The translations under genes were made by a program, and so were the position numbers. A stretch of 64,000 bases of DNA from Monarcha castaneiventris obscurior (taxonomy: Eukaryota > Chordata > Aves > Passeriformes > Monarchidae): positions 19,502,001 through 19,566,000 of the forward strand of contig JAMPIT010000510.1 of the NCBI GenBank assembly GCA_026261815.1. Reading direction: 5' to 3'. Numbering within the stretch: the stretch's first letter is position 1; every line of letters begins with the position of its first letter. Below are positions 1 to 11,574 of this stretch, piece by piece. The notes under the pieces were generated by a model. It saw only the letters and a program-made list of their open reading frames with translations. It searched no databases and was not told the origin of the DNA.

Positions 1-3000
1 ATTGAATAAATTCAGAGTTTGGGAACTGCTTAGCCAGAGGGGGCAAGCTAAGGAGGATGTCTCATGAGCCAGTTAGGGTATAGGAAATGGATATGGGGAA
101 TTGGAGTGAGAGGCAAACAGGCTGCTGGGGGAGAGTCTACAGTAGGCACTGGTGCTGAAAGTTTGGGGTTGGTTTGTTTGTTCTTTTAAACAGGTAGCCC
201 ATTCCAAGTACAAGTAACAGTTAGTGATGCAGTCTGAACTTCCTAAATTTTTGGCTGTATCTTGGTATTGGTATAAGGTGCATTAATGCTTAAAAAATAA
301 TTAAAGATAATGAAGTATGGAGAGAATGGAATCAAATGCAGTACACAGCACTTCCAAAAGCCGGATGAAAAGAGCTTTCTACATGCACATTTTTATAGTG
401 TCATCTGAATACGTACTTAGTAACTGATGTGGTGCTGTTCTGCAAACTGTTGGTTAAATAGGAGAAATTAAAATGTATTAGAGAAACTGCGTGTCTGTGA
501 GCCTAATATAAAGGACCTAGCTGAAACGGGGGGAGGCAGCTCAGAGGGAGCTTGTTATTAGATTCATTATGAAGCAACTGTCAGATGAATTTTGATGTTT
601 CCTGAGTCATTTAAAGACAAGGGTAAATGTAAAGACATCTTGCTGCTAGAATTCATTGATGACATGAAGTTTGAAAAGTGCTTGTAATGTAGAGAGGAAG
701 AACTTTGGCGGGGATTTCTTAAGTCTGGTGCCCAGACATGGGGGAAATCTGAAATATCTTTATGATGCAGAATACTTCTTTACACCTAGCCTCCTTTCTC
801 TCTGAGGGATGGAATAATAGGAGTGGGATGAAATTTGGACCTGTGTGCTTTAGGGTGATACAGGCAAGATAAAAGCTTGGAGGCTGAATGAATAATTGAA
901 AGGATCAAAGTAGAAAAGGGTGCAAAAAAGTACTGGGCAAACAGCGTGGTGCAGTTATGAAGGTATATGTGCTCTGGGGACACAGTCACAGAAGATGTTT
1001 TCAGTAGACAGAGGAAATTACTGGTGGTGTTATACAAGCATCTGGCGAGACATCATTTAATATGCTTCAGAAATAGTCATTTGTTTGAGGAGAAAACATT
1101 GTGCAGAGACAGGCTCCTAGGATGAAAGGGGGAATAGGTGTCTCACTAGAGAAAGCTTGAAGAGCTTATCTAAGTAGTCCAGCTGAAGAAACCATACATG
1201 TAAGTGTGTAACCATACACAGGTGGAGACAGTGAAGGGCGGGGAAGTACTGAAACTGAAAATATAAGCAAAACAACACCTGAATATAGTCCAACTTTTTG
1301 AAGCTGTAGTTCATCACAGTAGTCAGGTTTTTGGAGTAAACAGGAACAGTAGAACTTGATCTGCTTTTTCTGCTAAATACTGTTGAGATTTGAAAAGAAT
1401 TCCTTAATCATTGTGGAAATTTCAAAGAAAACAAAACTTTAATGTGTATAGCCAAATGTATTCTGAATTTTATGAAGAACTGTCTTTGACAAAACAGCAT
1501 TTCCTCAGTTTCTCTCCTTTAAGTTTTTTTGTGATTTCCTGGTATGCAATGATACTCTTGGAGTGGCCGTGGTGCTTTCTCAGAGACAGCTACCGCTTGG
1601 CTGCTTTCCTGGGCTAATGGGAGGACTTGTATTTTCTGAAGGGTGTCAGTAGGAGGACAGGGAGGAGAACCTAGCCTTTTATGCTCACTCTTTTTATACT
1701 TGCTACACTTTGAAATAGAGACTGAATTGCTTTTAGGAGGGGTCATTTCCTTCATTGACCTTGAAGTGTGCTGGATGATAGAGATTGTAATTTGGATACT
1801 TCCATTAGGTGCTTAAAGATAGGTAGGATGAATCCAAGCCAAAGCATTCAAGAGGGAATAGACGAGCTGCGTAAAGACCTTCTGAAATAAGTGGAGTGTA
1901 GGTAGCTGAGACAGAGCTGTCATGTTCAGTGGATATGATGCACTGAGATCTTTTCAAAAAGTCTAGAAAACTTGGACATTGCTGTCAATTTTTCACTTGG
2001 TATTTGATGCAGAAAACAGTTTACTGAATTCCAACAAAGAAAGCTTTGTTGCAACTTGCCTTAAAGTGAGAGCCACAGCTTGAGAGTGTGACTTGGAAAA
2101 AAGTATCCAAGCAGTTAGTCTGCTAAAGTCTCACTGAAAGTTGATGAAATGTGGGCTTCTAGGTCGAAGTACAACAGCAGCTAGACTCCTGCTTGCCATG
2201 GGCATTGCTAAGTGCTAGCTACCCAAACATATTTTGTGACCTTGCTAACAGTCGCTTGAGGAGCCAAAATTTAATCTCTTTTGCATTGTAAATAATGTCA
2301 TACTGAGCTCTTTATGTGTGTTATTTTAATGCTATATGGAAAAGAAAATACATTCAGTAATTTGCAAATAGAAGAAAGGAAAATTATGGCTGAAGGTGCC
2401 AGTGGTTACATGGAGGAAATTAACCAAAGAAAAATTATGGTGGGATGTTATTACTGTGCTGCATGTGAACCTCACTTTGCTTGTAGTGAAAGACAGTGGT
2501 GGGATGAAGGTTTGGATTCAGAAGACTGGCAGAGGGATTCAAACTTTGTGACAGCTGGGAGCAAGGAAGGATGCTGTCTGACTCATTGCTGTTTTGTAGA
2601 TGCACTGGCTGAGATTGGGAGGGAGCATTCTGGGCCTTTTATTTAGGCTCACAGGCTACTCAGGAGCAGATTTTGATATTTTAATGCACTCTGTTAATTT
2701 TTCAGGTTTGTATTTTCCCCCTTCATTCAGGAGTTGCTTATGTGTCCTTGCTAGAATATGTTTCTACCCTATTGAAAGCTATTTTTCACTGGCACAGTTG
2801 ATTCAATCACTAACAGAATCTTCTGGTGTTTATAATCAAAAATGCCAGCTGTTAGAATTTAATCTTCCTAGATTATGGGTATGTGAACAACATTTTATTG
2901 ACCTCTTTGACCCTCTTTTTAACATATGTTAGCATGTTAAACTGTTTTCTCAAATCATTTGGATCAGTCTTCCAAAACCAACAACAATTTTCCAGTAACT

Positions 3001-3073
3001 GTGAAAAAAATAAATAATTTAAGTCTTCTCTGTAAACTTTCCTAATACTGGTGTTTTGGGGTTTTTTTACCAG
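1..3073 (+). other. UBL3: UBL3 intron 1 (3' portion)
   Basis: This AT-rich sequence ends in a T-rich tract and CAG acceptor just before UBL3 exon 2. The next exon begins in phase 0 at the codon for residue 10, so the first exon (residues 1-9 and the 5' UTR) must lie to the left of the window. I see no CR1 element, LTR, RNA gene or convincing reading frame here. The short open frames are at chance level and resemble no family I know. Confidence 0.85.
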
Positions 3074-3182
3074 ATAAATTTGCGCCTCATCTTGGTAAGC
3101 GGGAAAACAAAAGAGTTCCTGTTTTCACCGAATGACTCTGCTGCAGATATTGCAAAACATGTGTATGACAACTGGCCAATGG
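3074..3182 (+). CDS. UBL3: UBL3 exon 2 (ubiquitin-like protein 3, residues 10-45)
   Basis: UBL3 (also called MUB, membrane-anchored ubiquitin-fold protein) is a small ubiquitin-like protein that is not conjugated like ubiquitin. It is prenylated at its C-terminus and sits on the plasma membrane; in mammals it is reported to help sort proteins into small extracellular vesicles. This 109-bp exon begins after a polypyrimidine tract and CAG and ends at a GTGAGT donor. It gives 36 codons, starting INLRLILVSGKTKEFLF and ending HVYDNWPM, plus the first base of an Asp codon. This is the first beta-hairpin and start of the helix of the ubiquitin fold. The match to vertebrate UBL3 as I know it is essentially residue for residue. 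The initiator Met is in exon 1, outside the window. Confidence 0.97.
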
Positions 3183-6100
3183 GTGAGTAGCTGAGTGGCT
3201 TTGGCTTTTTAACTGGTGAGCAAGGAGCTTCCCTGTATATTCAGACTAAAGTGTCCATATACTGATCTCCGTGCTCAACATTCAAATTAAGTATGTTTAT
3301 TCACTATCTGGACAAAGATTTATACAGAAATACAGTCTTGCCTTCTTTTTCACAGTTCCTTCAGTTGGGCAGATTTTTAGATGTCAGGACTGTTTCCTAC
3401 TTTATTTCTAAAATTTGCTTCCCCAAACTGAAGTACTTCTTTCCCCCTATCTTTCAACACTTTTCTTGATCAGTCATGTTAGAGGATCTAGTAAGTGTGA
3501 GGAAATGTTGGAGATATAAAACCTCTTACGTGAGGACAGCTAAAATAAAACATGGGAAGTCACAGGAATGCATTAGTGAAATTGAGTCTGAATTACTTTT
3601 TAGTTACTGCCTTATCTTGGAAAAGATCCATAATACTGATATATTTCCAGGAAAAAAACAAATATAAAAGCCCATTTGAAGAGACATTAAAAGACTGGAT
3701 GTTGTTTATGTGAATATACTTGATGTCGTGCAGGAATACTGGCTTTGGAAAATGGCCTTGAGAACTTAAGATGTGTATTCACATATGTGAATAGTTCCCC
3801 AAAACAAAGTGGTTCTGTTCTCCCCGACTATGATTTCATGGGAAAATAGCCAAAACACAGACATAGCATTACATACGATGAAAGAGAATGCTTCTTTCGG
3901 TACAGGACTTCATTTGGGTTACTGTTTTGATGTTAAAAAGACTACTATTTAGACAAACTAAAACATTGCACTATTTGTTTCTGTGGTGCCTTTGTCAAAG
4001 ACATACGGTAGATGATCTTTTATGCCAAAAAGTTAATGCTGATAATCAGTATTTTAGGCCTTAAACTGTTCTTTGAGGTCAGGAAAAAGTTCAGTTTGCT
4101 GTTTGAATTGCTGGGATGCAGTATTATGTATTTAGTAAAATATGTAATGAAGGAGGAGGTTTTAAGTCCTCTGAAGTATTAAATACAGATGTAAAACACT
4201 TCAAAAAATAGGTTAATGTAGCATCTGTGCTGTACATTTTTTAATGTGTGCCTATAACATAGCTATCATAACCAAATGTTCTTTGTGTACATTTATCTGG
4301 ATTAGTAAAGGCAAAACTGGATTTTTTTTTCTTACTCAAGTTTATGCCTGAACATGTGATGTCATGTTCACAGTCTTGTGAAGAGCTTGAAAGTTGCAGA
4401 TTCTGAGTTTAGAGTTGGAAAGAAACCCAGACTTTAAAGTCTCTTCCTGAAAAAAAAGTAGAACCAGACATGGAAACCTCAGTTCAAATACCTGCTGTCC
4501 TGAGGGAGTGCTCTAAATTTTGATGAATATTTAATTGCCGTTGCAAAGAGGAATAGTCTCAATTTAAAAGAAAAAAAACCTCCTCACTCCAGAATAGCAT
4601 ATAGATTTTCACAAACATGAGCCCATTAGCTGTTTTTAGTGTGAGAGTGCTCCTCTTTGCCACAGGACTGAGAAATCTTGATGAGGACTAGAGTATCCTT
4701 GAAACACAGATGATGCCATTGTTTTTACCACCATTTTGACCTGTCATGATCTTGTGGGGGAAAAAACGGATGAAATAACCTCAGTCACATGCTGGCAGGA
4801 TTAAGGCAAACTTCTCCCCACCTCTTTTGGCAATACAGTTTTTAATTAAGGATCTCTTGATTTGCAGTAGAAAACACCAAATTTATTTTAATGCATATCA
4901 TCTAGATAGGTTACCTGTTCTCTTCTTCCCCTCCCCATTTTCTTCTAAATAATATCAACATCTTTCTTGTAGACCAATTATCTGAACTTTAAAAAAAAAA
5001 AGATTCAGTAAGTCCTTGGCTCATTTAGTCATTGGTGGAAATTAAAATTTGAATTCATGTCAGAAAGAAATGTTTCAGACTTCCAGCCAAGAAGCAGAAA
5101 TTAAAAGGATACTTGGCAGCTTAACAGTGAGAAAATACCTGTGCCAAATCTAGTCTGTCTTCTTTTGGTTGTGGTTTTACATCATTATGGCACTGTCAAC
5201 TGGCTGGATTTCTCCTCTTTACAACCACAGTATAGTGGAGTTCAGACTGTATGGAGTAAAAAAAACAAATCAAAACTGTTATGGTAGAAGTGTGATAATT
5301 CAGATCCTTGATGTAGCCCACTTCACAGCATAGCAGAATGGGCATGTGCTTGAATTGCAAGACAATTAAATCAGACCCTAAGTGGAAATACTTGAAATTC
5401 AAATAGCTTTGGTTGCCTAATTTAATCTAATCTTATAAACTAGGCACATGGGAGCACCTGGGAGTGTTGCAGCTTCTGCTGTTGGTACCAGCCTTGCCCC
5501 CGCCGTGGTCTGGGGCTGAGATGGCTCCTGCTGCCCGCCTCTCTGCCCACTTGCTTTTTGCCCCAGATGCCTCTCCGTACACTCTGCAGCTGTGGCTTTT
5601 GTTTCAAATGCTTCCCGTTCTATCCTTTTCAGTTCTTCTCCTTTTGTGGTGCCGGTTGCTACTGCCTGTATGTTAATTGTATGTTCCCAGTGAACAGGTT
5701 GGTTTCTGTGGCTTGTCCTGATCCCTTGCTGAATATTGATTTTGCTATATAAACACTACAGAAGCAGAAAGAGAGAACATTTGTGAAAAACTGTTGCCAG
5801 ATATTTGGTCATCTAAGAAACAGAAGACACTGTATTCCCAGAGAGACCATTTGAATTCAGCATTTCAAGGCTTTATGATACTATTCTGAAAGCAAAGTGC
5901 ATATTTAGTTGTTCTTCACATTGTGACAGGGAATGGAAAAACAGTAGGAAAAGACCATTTAAGCTTATCATTTATTTATGATGGCTTAAGCATTATAGGA
6001 AAATGCATGCTTGCTTTTTTTCGAACCACTGTTTGCCACATAAAAACATCCATGGGATGGCCTTGGAGAAGCTCCTTGAAATGTATTGGTGGGTGTCTGC

Positions 6101-6718
6101 TGTGAGAGAGCCTCTGTTCTGGCTGTGTGGTGGCGGTCGGGGGCTGCTCAGGTCACTGCCCCCTCCAGACATGGAACTGGCTGGGTCTGGCCGTCATCGA
6201 ACGGCGCTGAGCTGCCTGCGGAGCTTTTTGTCAGTGCTGTGATCTCAGAGTCCTGTTTCAAGTGACCCATCACATGCGTGCTCTCTCTGTGCAAGGCAGC
6301 TTCCCCTTGCTGGAGAGCAGCCCCAGTTAGTCACTTAGCTGCTGATGAGGAGGAGGATGGCTTGGGAAACTTCAGAATGGCCTGGATAGCACGAACCAGG
6401 AAGCGATTTGCATGTATGAAATATTTTCTTTAGGACTTGTGTATGTGCTAAATATATCCTGCAGTCTGTAACATCAGTAATACTTATGCTTGCAGACATA
6501 AAATTACGTGTTTCAAAGCCCAGTGTCAAATAATAAATTCCAGAATAGACTTCAAGAGTGCTGGCCTTGAATTATCTTCCTGTACCTTCAGCCTGTGATC
6601 TCTTTAGTGTTTTATGCAAAAGAGTCCTGTTCCAAATTTTCTTCCTGGGTGAAGGTGAGAGAAATAACAAAAGATGTTTTTATTACAATGTGACTGTGGA
6701 AATTCTCTCTCTTTTCAG
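3183..6718 (+). other. UBL3: UBL3 intron 2
   Basis: This 3.5-kb phase-1 intron runs from a GTGAGT donor to a CTCTCTTTTCAG acceptor. It is mostly AT-rich, but two locally GC-rich patches stand out near 5460-5660 and 6060-6250. I recognise no transposon, RNA gene or coding exon in it. Confidence 0.9.
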
Positions 6719-6805
6719 ATTGGGAAGAAGAGCAAGTCAGCAGTCCAAATATCTTGCGGCTTATTTATCAAGGGAGGTTTCTTCATGGCAACGTGACATT
6801 AGGAG
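6719..6805 (+). CDS. UBL3: UBL3 exon 3 (residues 46-74)
   Basis: This 87-bp exon completes the split Asp codon from exon 2 and reads WEEEQVSSPNILRLIYQGRF and then LHGNVTLG, with the first base of an Ala codon at its end. It covers the middle of the ubiquitin fold, including the strand equivalent to ubiquitin's central LIFAGKQL region (here LRLIYQGRFL). The acceptor is a strong CTTTTCAG. The donor reads GGAG then GTGTGA, which departs from GTRAGT at position +4. Both boundaries are phase 1, so it joins exons 2 and 4 without a shift. It is far too short to be found by open-frame length; its identity rests on the protein match and on phase. Confidence 0.97.
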
Positions 6806-9800
6806 GTGTGAAAATTTTTATTATACATGTTACAGTTAGGCAAAGGGGATATTTATTTACAGTTCAGTGAATACTACTTTACTCTATTCAAGATCACAGT
6901 GTGGCTTGCTTTATACTGTTTTTCTTGTGCATAGAGTGACATTGTACCTTATTGCATATTTTTCCATCTTGTTACACGAGTTGTTAAACTTTGCGAGGTA
7001 CCACCTGCTAAGTCAAGCCTCCTCTCAGACAAAGAAACTGTAGTGCTGCTTTTATTTGTTGTCATTCTAAATGGAATATTTTGTTCCACCTCTTACACTG
7101 CATTTGCAGGACAAGCTACTTAATAAATATCTGACGTATTTTAAAATGCTTGATAAACTTTATGATAATTGGTCAAACAATACTTTAAATCTTAGTGCAA
7201 CGCAGGAAGATACCCTATGAATGAGAATGAGGGGGAAGCATTCTTGCTGTCCAGTGCTCTCCCAGGGATACAATTGCATAGTTATGTGAAAACAACAGTA
7301 AATGGCTTCACTGCCTTTGCTAAGGAAATGCAATTCAACTGTGCCCCCTCGTGGCAACTGTTTCCCCACAATTCCGCATTTTGGTGGGAACCCTTGATGG
7401 AGATGTGACACACATTTGTTAAGTCATCTTTCCTTTTGTAGGTAGCATTTGCCAATGGGAATATCACCTGTATCAATGACTAAACAGGAGCCTCTCCATT
7501 CTGTGCCAGTTTAAAAACAAATTAATGCTCCTACTTCGTATGTTCAAATTATTCGTGGTTTGGTACCTGAATGCAGTACAGAAAGGACAATATAATACAA
7601 TACAAAATCACCAATGAAATATTTTTGAAATTAAGAGGAATCTGAAAATAGTATTTCTGGACTGCTTATGGTGATGTTCTGTGAAGAATTGACTGGGATG
7701 ATATAACTATTGATTTACTTTCTACCATTCCCAGTGTTGCCTAGTGATGTACTTATAGAATAGATTTACTCTCCATATATATAAATTTTTAATGCTTCTA
7801 TATATACAAACAAGATCATTGTCAGCTCAGCTGGAAAAGCTCTGAAATTTTTATTCACTCTTTAATTTGTATTTTTACCAGGTGACAGTGAGTGCAGCTA
7901 GTTGCAGTTGGAGTAGAGTTGAAAGACAAATGTTAAGTCTTGGATCATCTCTGCAATTAAAGATGCTAGTCTTACCCTACATTTCCAGGCAAGGATAGTT
8001 AAATGGGATTTACTTTGCCATTCGTCTGAGTGTTGCTCTTCACCACCAGCGTTTTTTCCCTTTAATGACATTTGTCTAAACCTAAAAAATGCTCAACATT
8101 TGTTTAATATATTTAATATATTATTTAATGAGTTAAGCTGAAAAATAGTAGCTGCATGCTGCTGACTTGCATTAACTCAGGTCTATGAATTTTGAACACC
8201 TACTTGGGTTCAGGGCATTTTAGTTCATTCTTAATCATTCATGCGTTGCGATTTAATCATCATGTTCTTACCCCAAGGATCTTATATGTATATCAGTGTT
8301 TTTCAAAAATATTTTTGTTGTTGTATTGTTTTAAGAAAAAGAATCCCTAAAACATTGGCTTAACTTCAGTACTAATGAAGTTATCAGGAGTAAGATTACA
8401 CAGCTGAAAGGGGAACAGGAATTCATGAAACAGCCTGAAAAAACTCTTACTTCAGTTTGTGGTGTTCATTAGAGGTAACCCTAAGTGAACTAGTTACCTT
8501 TAAAAGGGAGGTGGAGGAGGGAGGAAATTTCTTGATAAACACAATATTTAGTTTCTTATACTGCTATAATACACTTTCATTAAGTTTTTCTAGCTGTAGT
8601 TCTCTTTGACTGAGTTATAGCACTTAGTGTTATATTTGTCTTAGCTGATTAGGAAATATTGACTGGAATTTTGACCTACTGAAAATCACTTTATCATCCA
8701 GTGAAACAAAAGTTTCCAAGGAAACAGTTTGGTGTTTTCTTTTTTAACTGGAGTCCATTTTTGTTCACTTTTACCTTATAAGTCTGTGTAGTGGCTTCTG
8801 AATTTGAGAGTCCTATAAACTAAAATGCCTCAAAAATGAGAAACTGATAGGAGAAAGTGTGTTTGAGTGAAAAATTTCATTTTCAAAAAAGCATCCCTTT
8901 TGATAGCTTCTCTGAATGGGCTGTCGCTACAAGAACAGCAGAGCTAATGGCACTGGAAGCAGTGTAGAACAGACCCCTCTGTAAAGCTGTGCTGCTGTTG
9001 CCTGAAGTGCTTGAGCCACACTGTTCTGTTGTGTCCTGCCTGTGCAAAGTGCTGGGGAGTTGCCTAGCAAGGCAGAGTCTGTTGTTCAGCTTCCAACAGG
9101 AAATTTAATCCTTTAGCTAAATATTTGTTCTGCAGTTTGCATTTCAAATAATATTAATTAGGGAAGTAATACATAATCAACAGTTCTCCATTTCTTGGTA
9201 GATAATGGTAATCAGCAGCATTTGCTTCCTTATTTATTGGAGAAGGGAAGTCAACCCTCCATGTGCCATCCACATTCCAAAAGGGGGTGAAAAGTCAGTT
9301 CTGTCAATAGAAAACACAGAAAAACGATGGAATTGAGTAGCTGGGAAAGGAATTAAATACAATTTTGGTTTTAGTGAGAGAAAGGGGTGAAAGCACAAAG
9401 AGAAGAGCAAGAAAAGATTACTGAGCATAGGTTAGGCTGCTCAGATGCTGTCATGGTGCTCCAAACAAGAAGCTGGAAATTTCTAGCAAGAACTTGTGTA
9501 AACTATGCAAACTACTAGCTGAAAGTAGTTAATATAAATATTAGCACAGTTCTACTTGATTACTGTAAATAGTTAATCCCCACAACTCACTAATCAAGTC
9601 TCCTAAAATGTGTTGATGTTGTGAAAGATGTTCCTAATGTGATTTTTTTGTATTTCAAGAGTTTATGTTATGAAGACAACCTTTTCCATGGAGTTTCAAA
9701 GAACATATTAATAGTCTGTTAGAGTTTTCAGTTGTGTCATGGTACCAAGTACCCAAAATACATCATCTTTGTCAGACTTTTAGCAAACAATAGCTTCTAG

Positions 9801-11042
9801 TTGCAGGCACAGGCAGTGATTTCAGTAAACTAAGAAACTTTCAGATTTGCCTTTCCATAGAGATCAGTATTCCCAAAGTACAACTGCTTCAAAGAATCTT
9901 GTGGAGTGATCACTTTGTGTACTTACACCTGTGTTTGGACCTGTGTTTTAATCACAGTTTGCATTTCTTCAAATAAATATGTAGGCAACGAACATGATTT
10001 TAATAGCAGTGTTGTAGCAAGGCTTGTATTGAATACACCTAATTACTGAATACTGGGTTTATTTTTTTATTAGTGGATCTTTAATCTGTGCTGTAGCATA
10101 AAACAGAGACATTTTTCACTTCAGTTGTCTTCAGGTTTATTGGCCATTCATTATTCATTTATTCACTTAAAATGCCATTTCACTGTATGTGAAAACAAAA
10201 GCTGTAACTTGAGTTTGATAGGACAAATTCTACTTAAATCAGAATTATTTTTGTATTAGGGATTAAATTCTTGTTAAATTTATCACTCACTTTTTTTTCC
10301 ACTATAAGGTGGGAAGGACAAAAATTAGATCATCCTTACCTTGTATTTCTCAGAAAAACAATCAAGGAAGATACTCTAAATATACAATGTATTTGTATAC
10401 TTAAATTGGAATGTAAAAATATCATTTTAGTTTCAGACACAAGCAGAAGGAATTGTGAAAAGCACCATTTTTAAAAATTTTGTGTTGCTAAAGCTCACAA
10501 AGGCAGCATTGTGAGAACTATTGTATCTCATTTAAAAAGCTTTAAATTTGATATTTTTCACATGCAGCTGATGTTAGAGATTAGTAATAAAAGGCAAGAT
10601 GCAGACATTTTGTATTTCAAAGAATCTGTGTCATGGATCAAAATATGTTTTAGGAAAATCTATTCTGCAGTAGAGTTTCAGTGTTTTGATATCTCAGGAA
10701 TAACAATTTGGTGGCTGAATTAGCAACTTTTTTGCATCTTTATTGTTAAAGAGTGCTTAGCACCCGAGTCTTGGCATGAATGCCCACCTCACTTTTTACT
10801 CAAAAGAGGAAGGCTAAGTTTCCTAACAGGAATATCATGTCCCTAAGAATGCAGTGTTTTAAGTGATTATTTTCATGCCCTGAGTCTCTGATTTACTGAA
10901 CTTCAACCAGTAAGCAGTTCAAACCTAATAGTATGAACTTTTGAACATGTGCTAATCCAATTACAGTCAGTTTCAATTGGGTGTTTTGGAGAAGAAAGGA
11001 CTGATGTAATGTGTTAATAATTCTCCCTTTCTCCTTTTGCAG
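6806..11042 (+). other. UBL3: UBL3 intron 3
   Basis: This 4.2-kb AT-rich intron is bounded by the GTGTGA donor of exon 3 and the polypyrimidine-CAG acceptor of exon 4 (CTCCTTTTGCAG). It contains short AT-rich simple sequence (around 7775-7805 and 8100-8130). I see no recognisable transposon or additional exon. Confidence 0.9.
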
Positions 11043-11120
11043 CATTAAAACTCCCTTTTGGCAAAACAACAGTGATGCATTTGGTGGCTAGAGAGACACT
11101 GCCAGAACCAAACTCTCAAG
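11043..11120 (+). CDS. UBL3: UBL3 exon 4 (residues 74-100)
   Basis: This 78-bp exon completes the split Ala codon and reads LKLPFGKTTVMHLVARETLP followed by EPNSQ, with the first base of a Gly codon at the end. It supplies the last beta-strand of the ubiquitin fold (TVMHLVARE, the place of ubiquitin's STLHLVLRL) and the start of the C-terminal tail. In contrast to ubiquitin, no diglycine end follows; the chain continues into a tail for lipid attachment. The acceptor is TTTTGCAG and the donor is CAAG then GTAGGG. Phase 1 at both ends agrees with the neighbouring exons. Confidence 0.97.
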
Positions 11121-11521
11121 GTAGGGCACTAGAAGAATTTCTTACTCGAGTACATGGCAAAGTGGTCAGGTCTCTTACGGGCTTTTTGAGTATTTCATAA
11201 TAGAGAAAAGTCGAGTCCCTGTGCTCTTTTGTGAGGAAGGTAATGGAATGCTTTCATACATGTTTATAGAAAACTAAGAAATTGACTTTCTGGTTTCGCG
11301 TTTTTATGTAGTGCAGAAACTTACTCAGACCTTAGAAGCTCTTGTTTTTATTGTGAAAAACTAGTCCTGATTTATTTTTCAGTTATGTATGCATATATAT
11401 AACAATAAGTATTTTTTACTGAAAATAATAAAGAACAGACTTGTATTAAGTATACTCTCACACAGAACAGCCTCATTGCTTTAGAAATGGCATTTAAGTA
11501 AAACTTCCTTCTTCTTTGCAG
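11121..11521 (+). other. UBL3: UBL3 intron 4
   Basis: This is a short 401-bp phase-1 intron from a GTAGGG donor to a TTCTTTGCAG acceptor. Apart from a short AT-rich run near 11390 it holds nothing I can name. Confidence 0.92.
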
Positions 11522-11574
11522 GTCAAAGGAACCGTGAAAAAACTGGAGAAAGCAATTGCTGTGTAATCCTGTAA
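11522..11574 (+). CDS. UBL3: UBL3 exon 5, coding part with C-terminal CAAX box (residues 100-117, stop)
   Basis: The coding part of the last exon completes a Gly codon and reads QRNREKTGESNCCVIL before the TAA stop at 11572-11574. The end CVIL is a CAAX box. Leu in the last position favours geranylgeranylation, and the Cys just before the CAAX cysteine is a second candidate lipidation or disulfide site; this tail is what holds MUB proteins on the membrane. With exons 2-4 it gives 108 residues, exactly the expected remainder of a 117-residue UBL3. No frameshift or early stop is present, so the gene looks intact and functional within the window. Confidence 0.97.
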
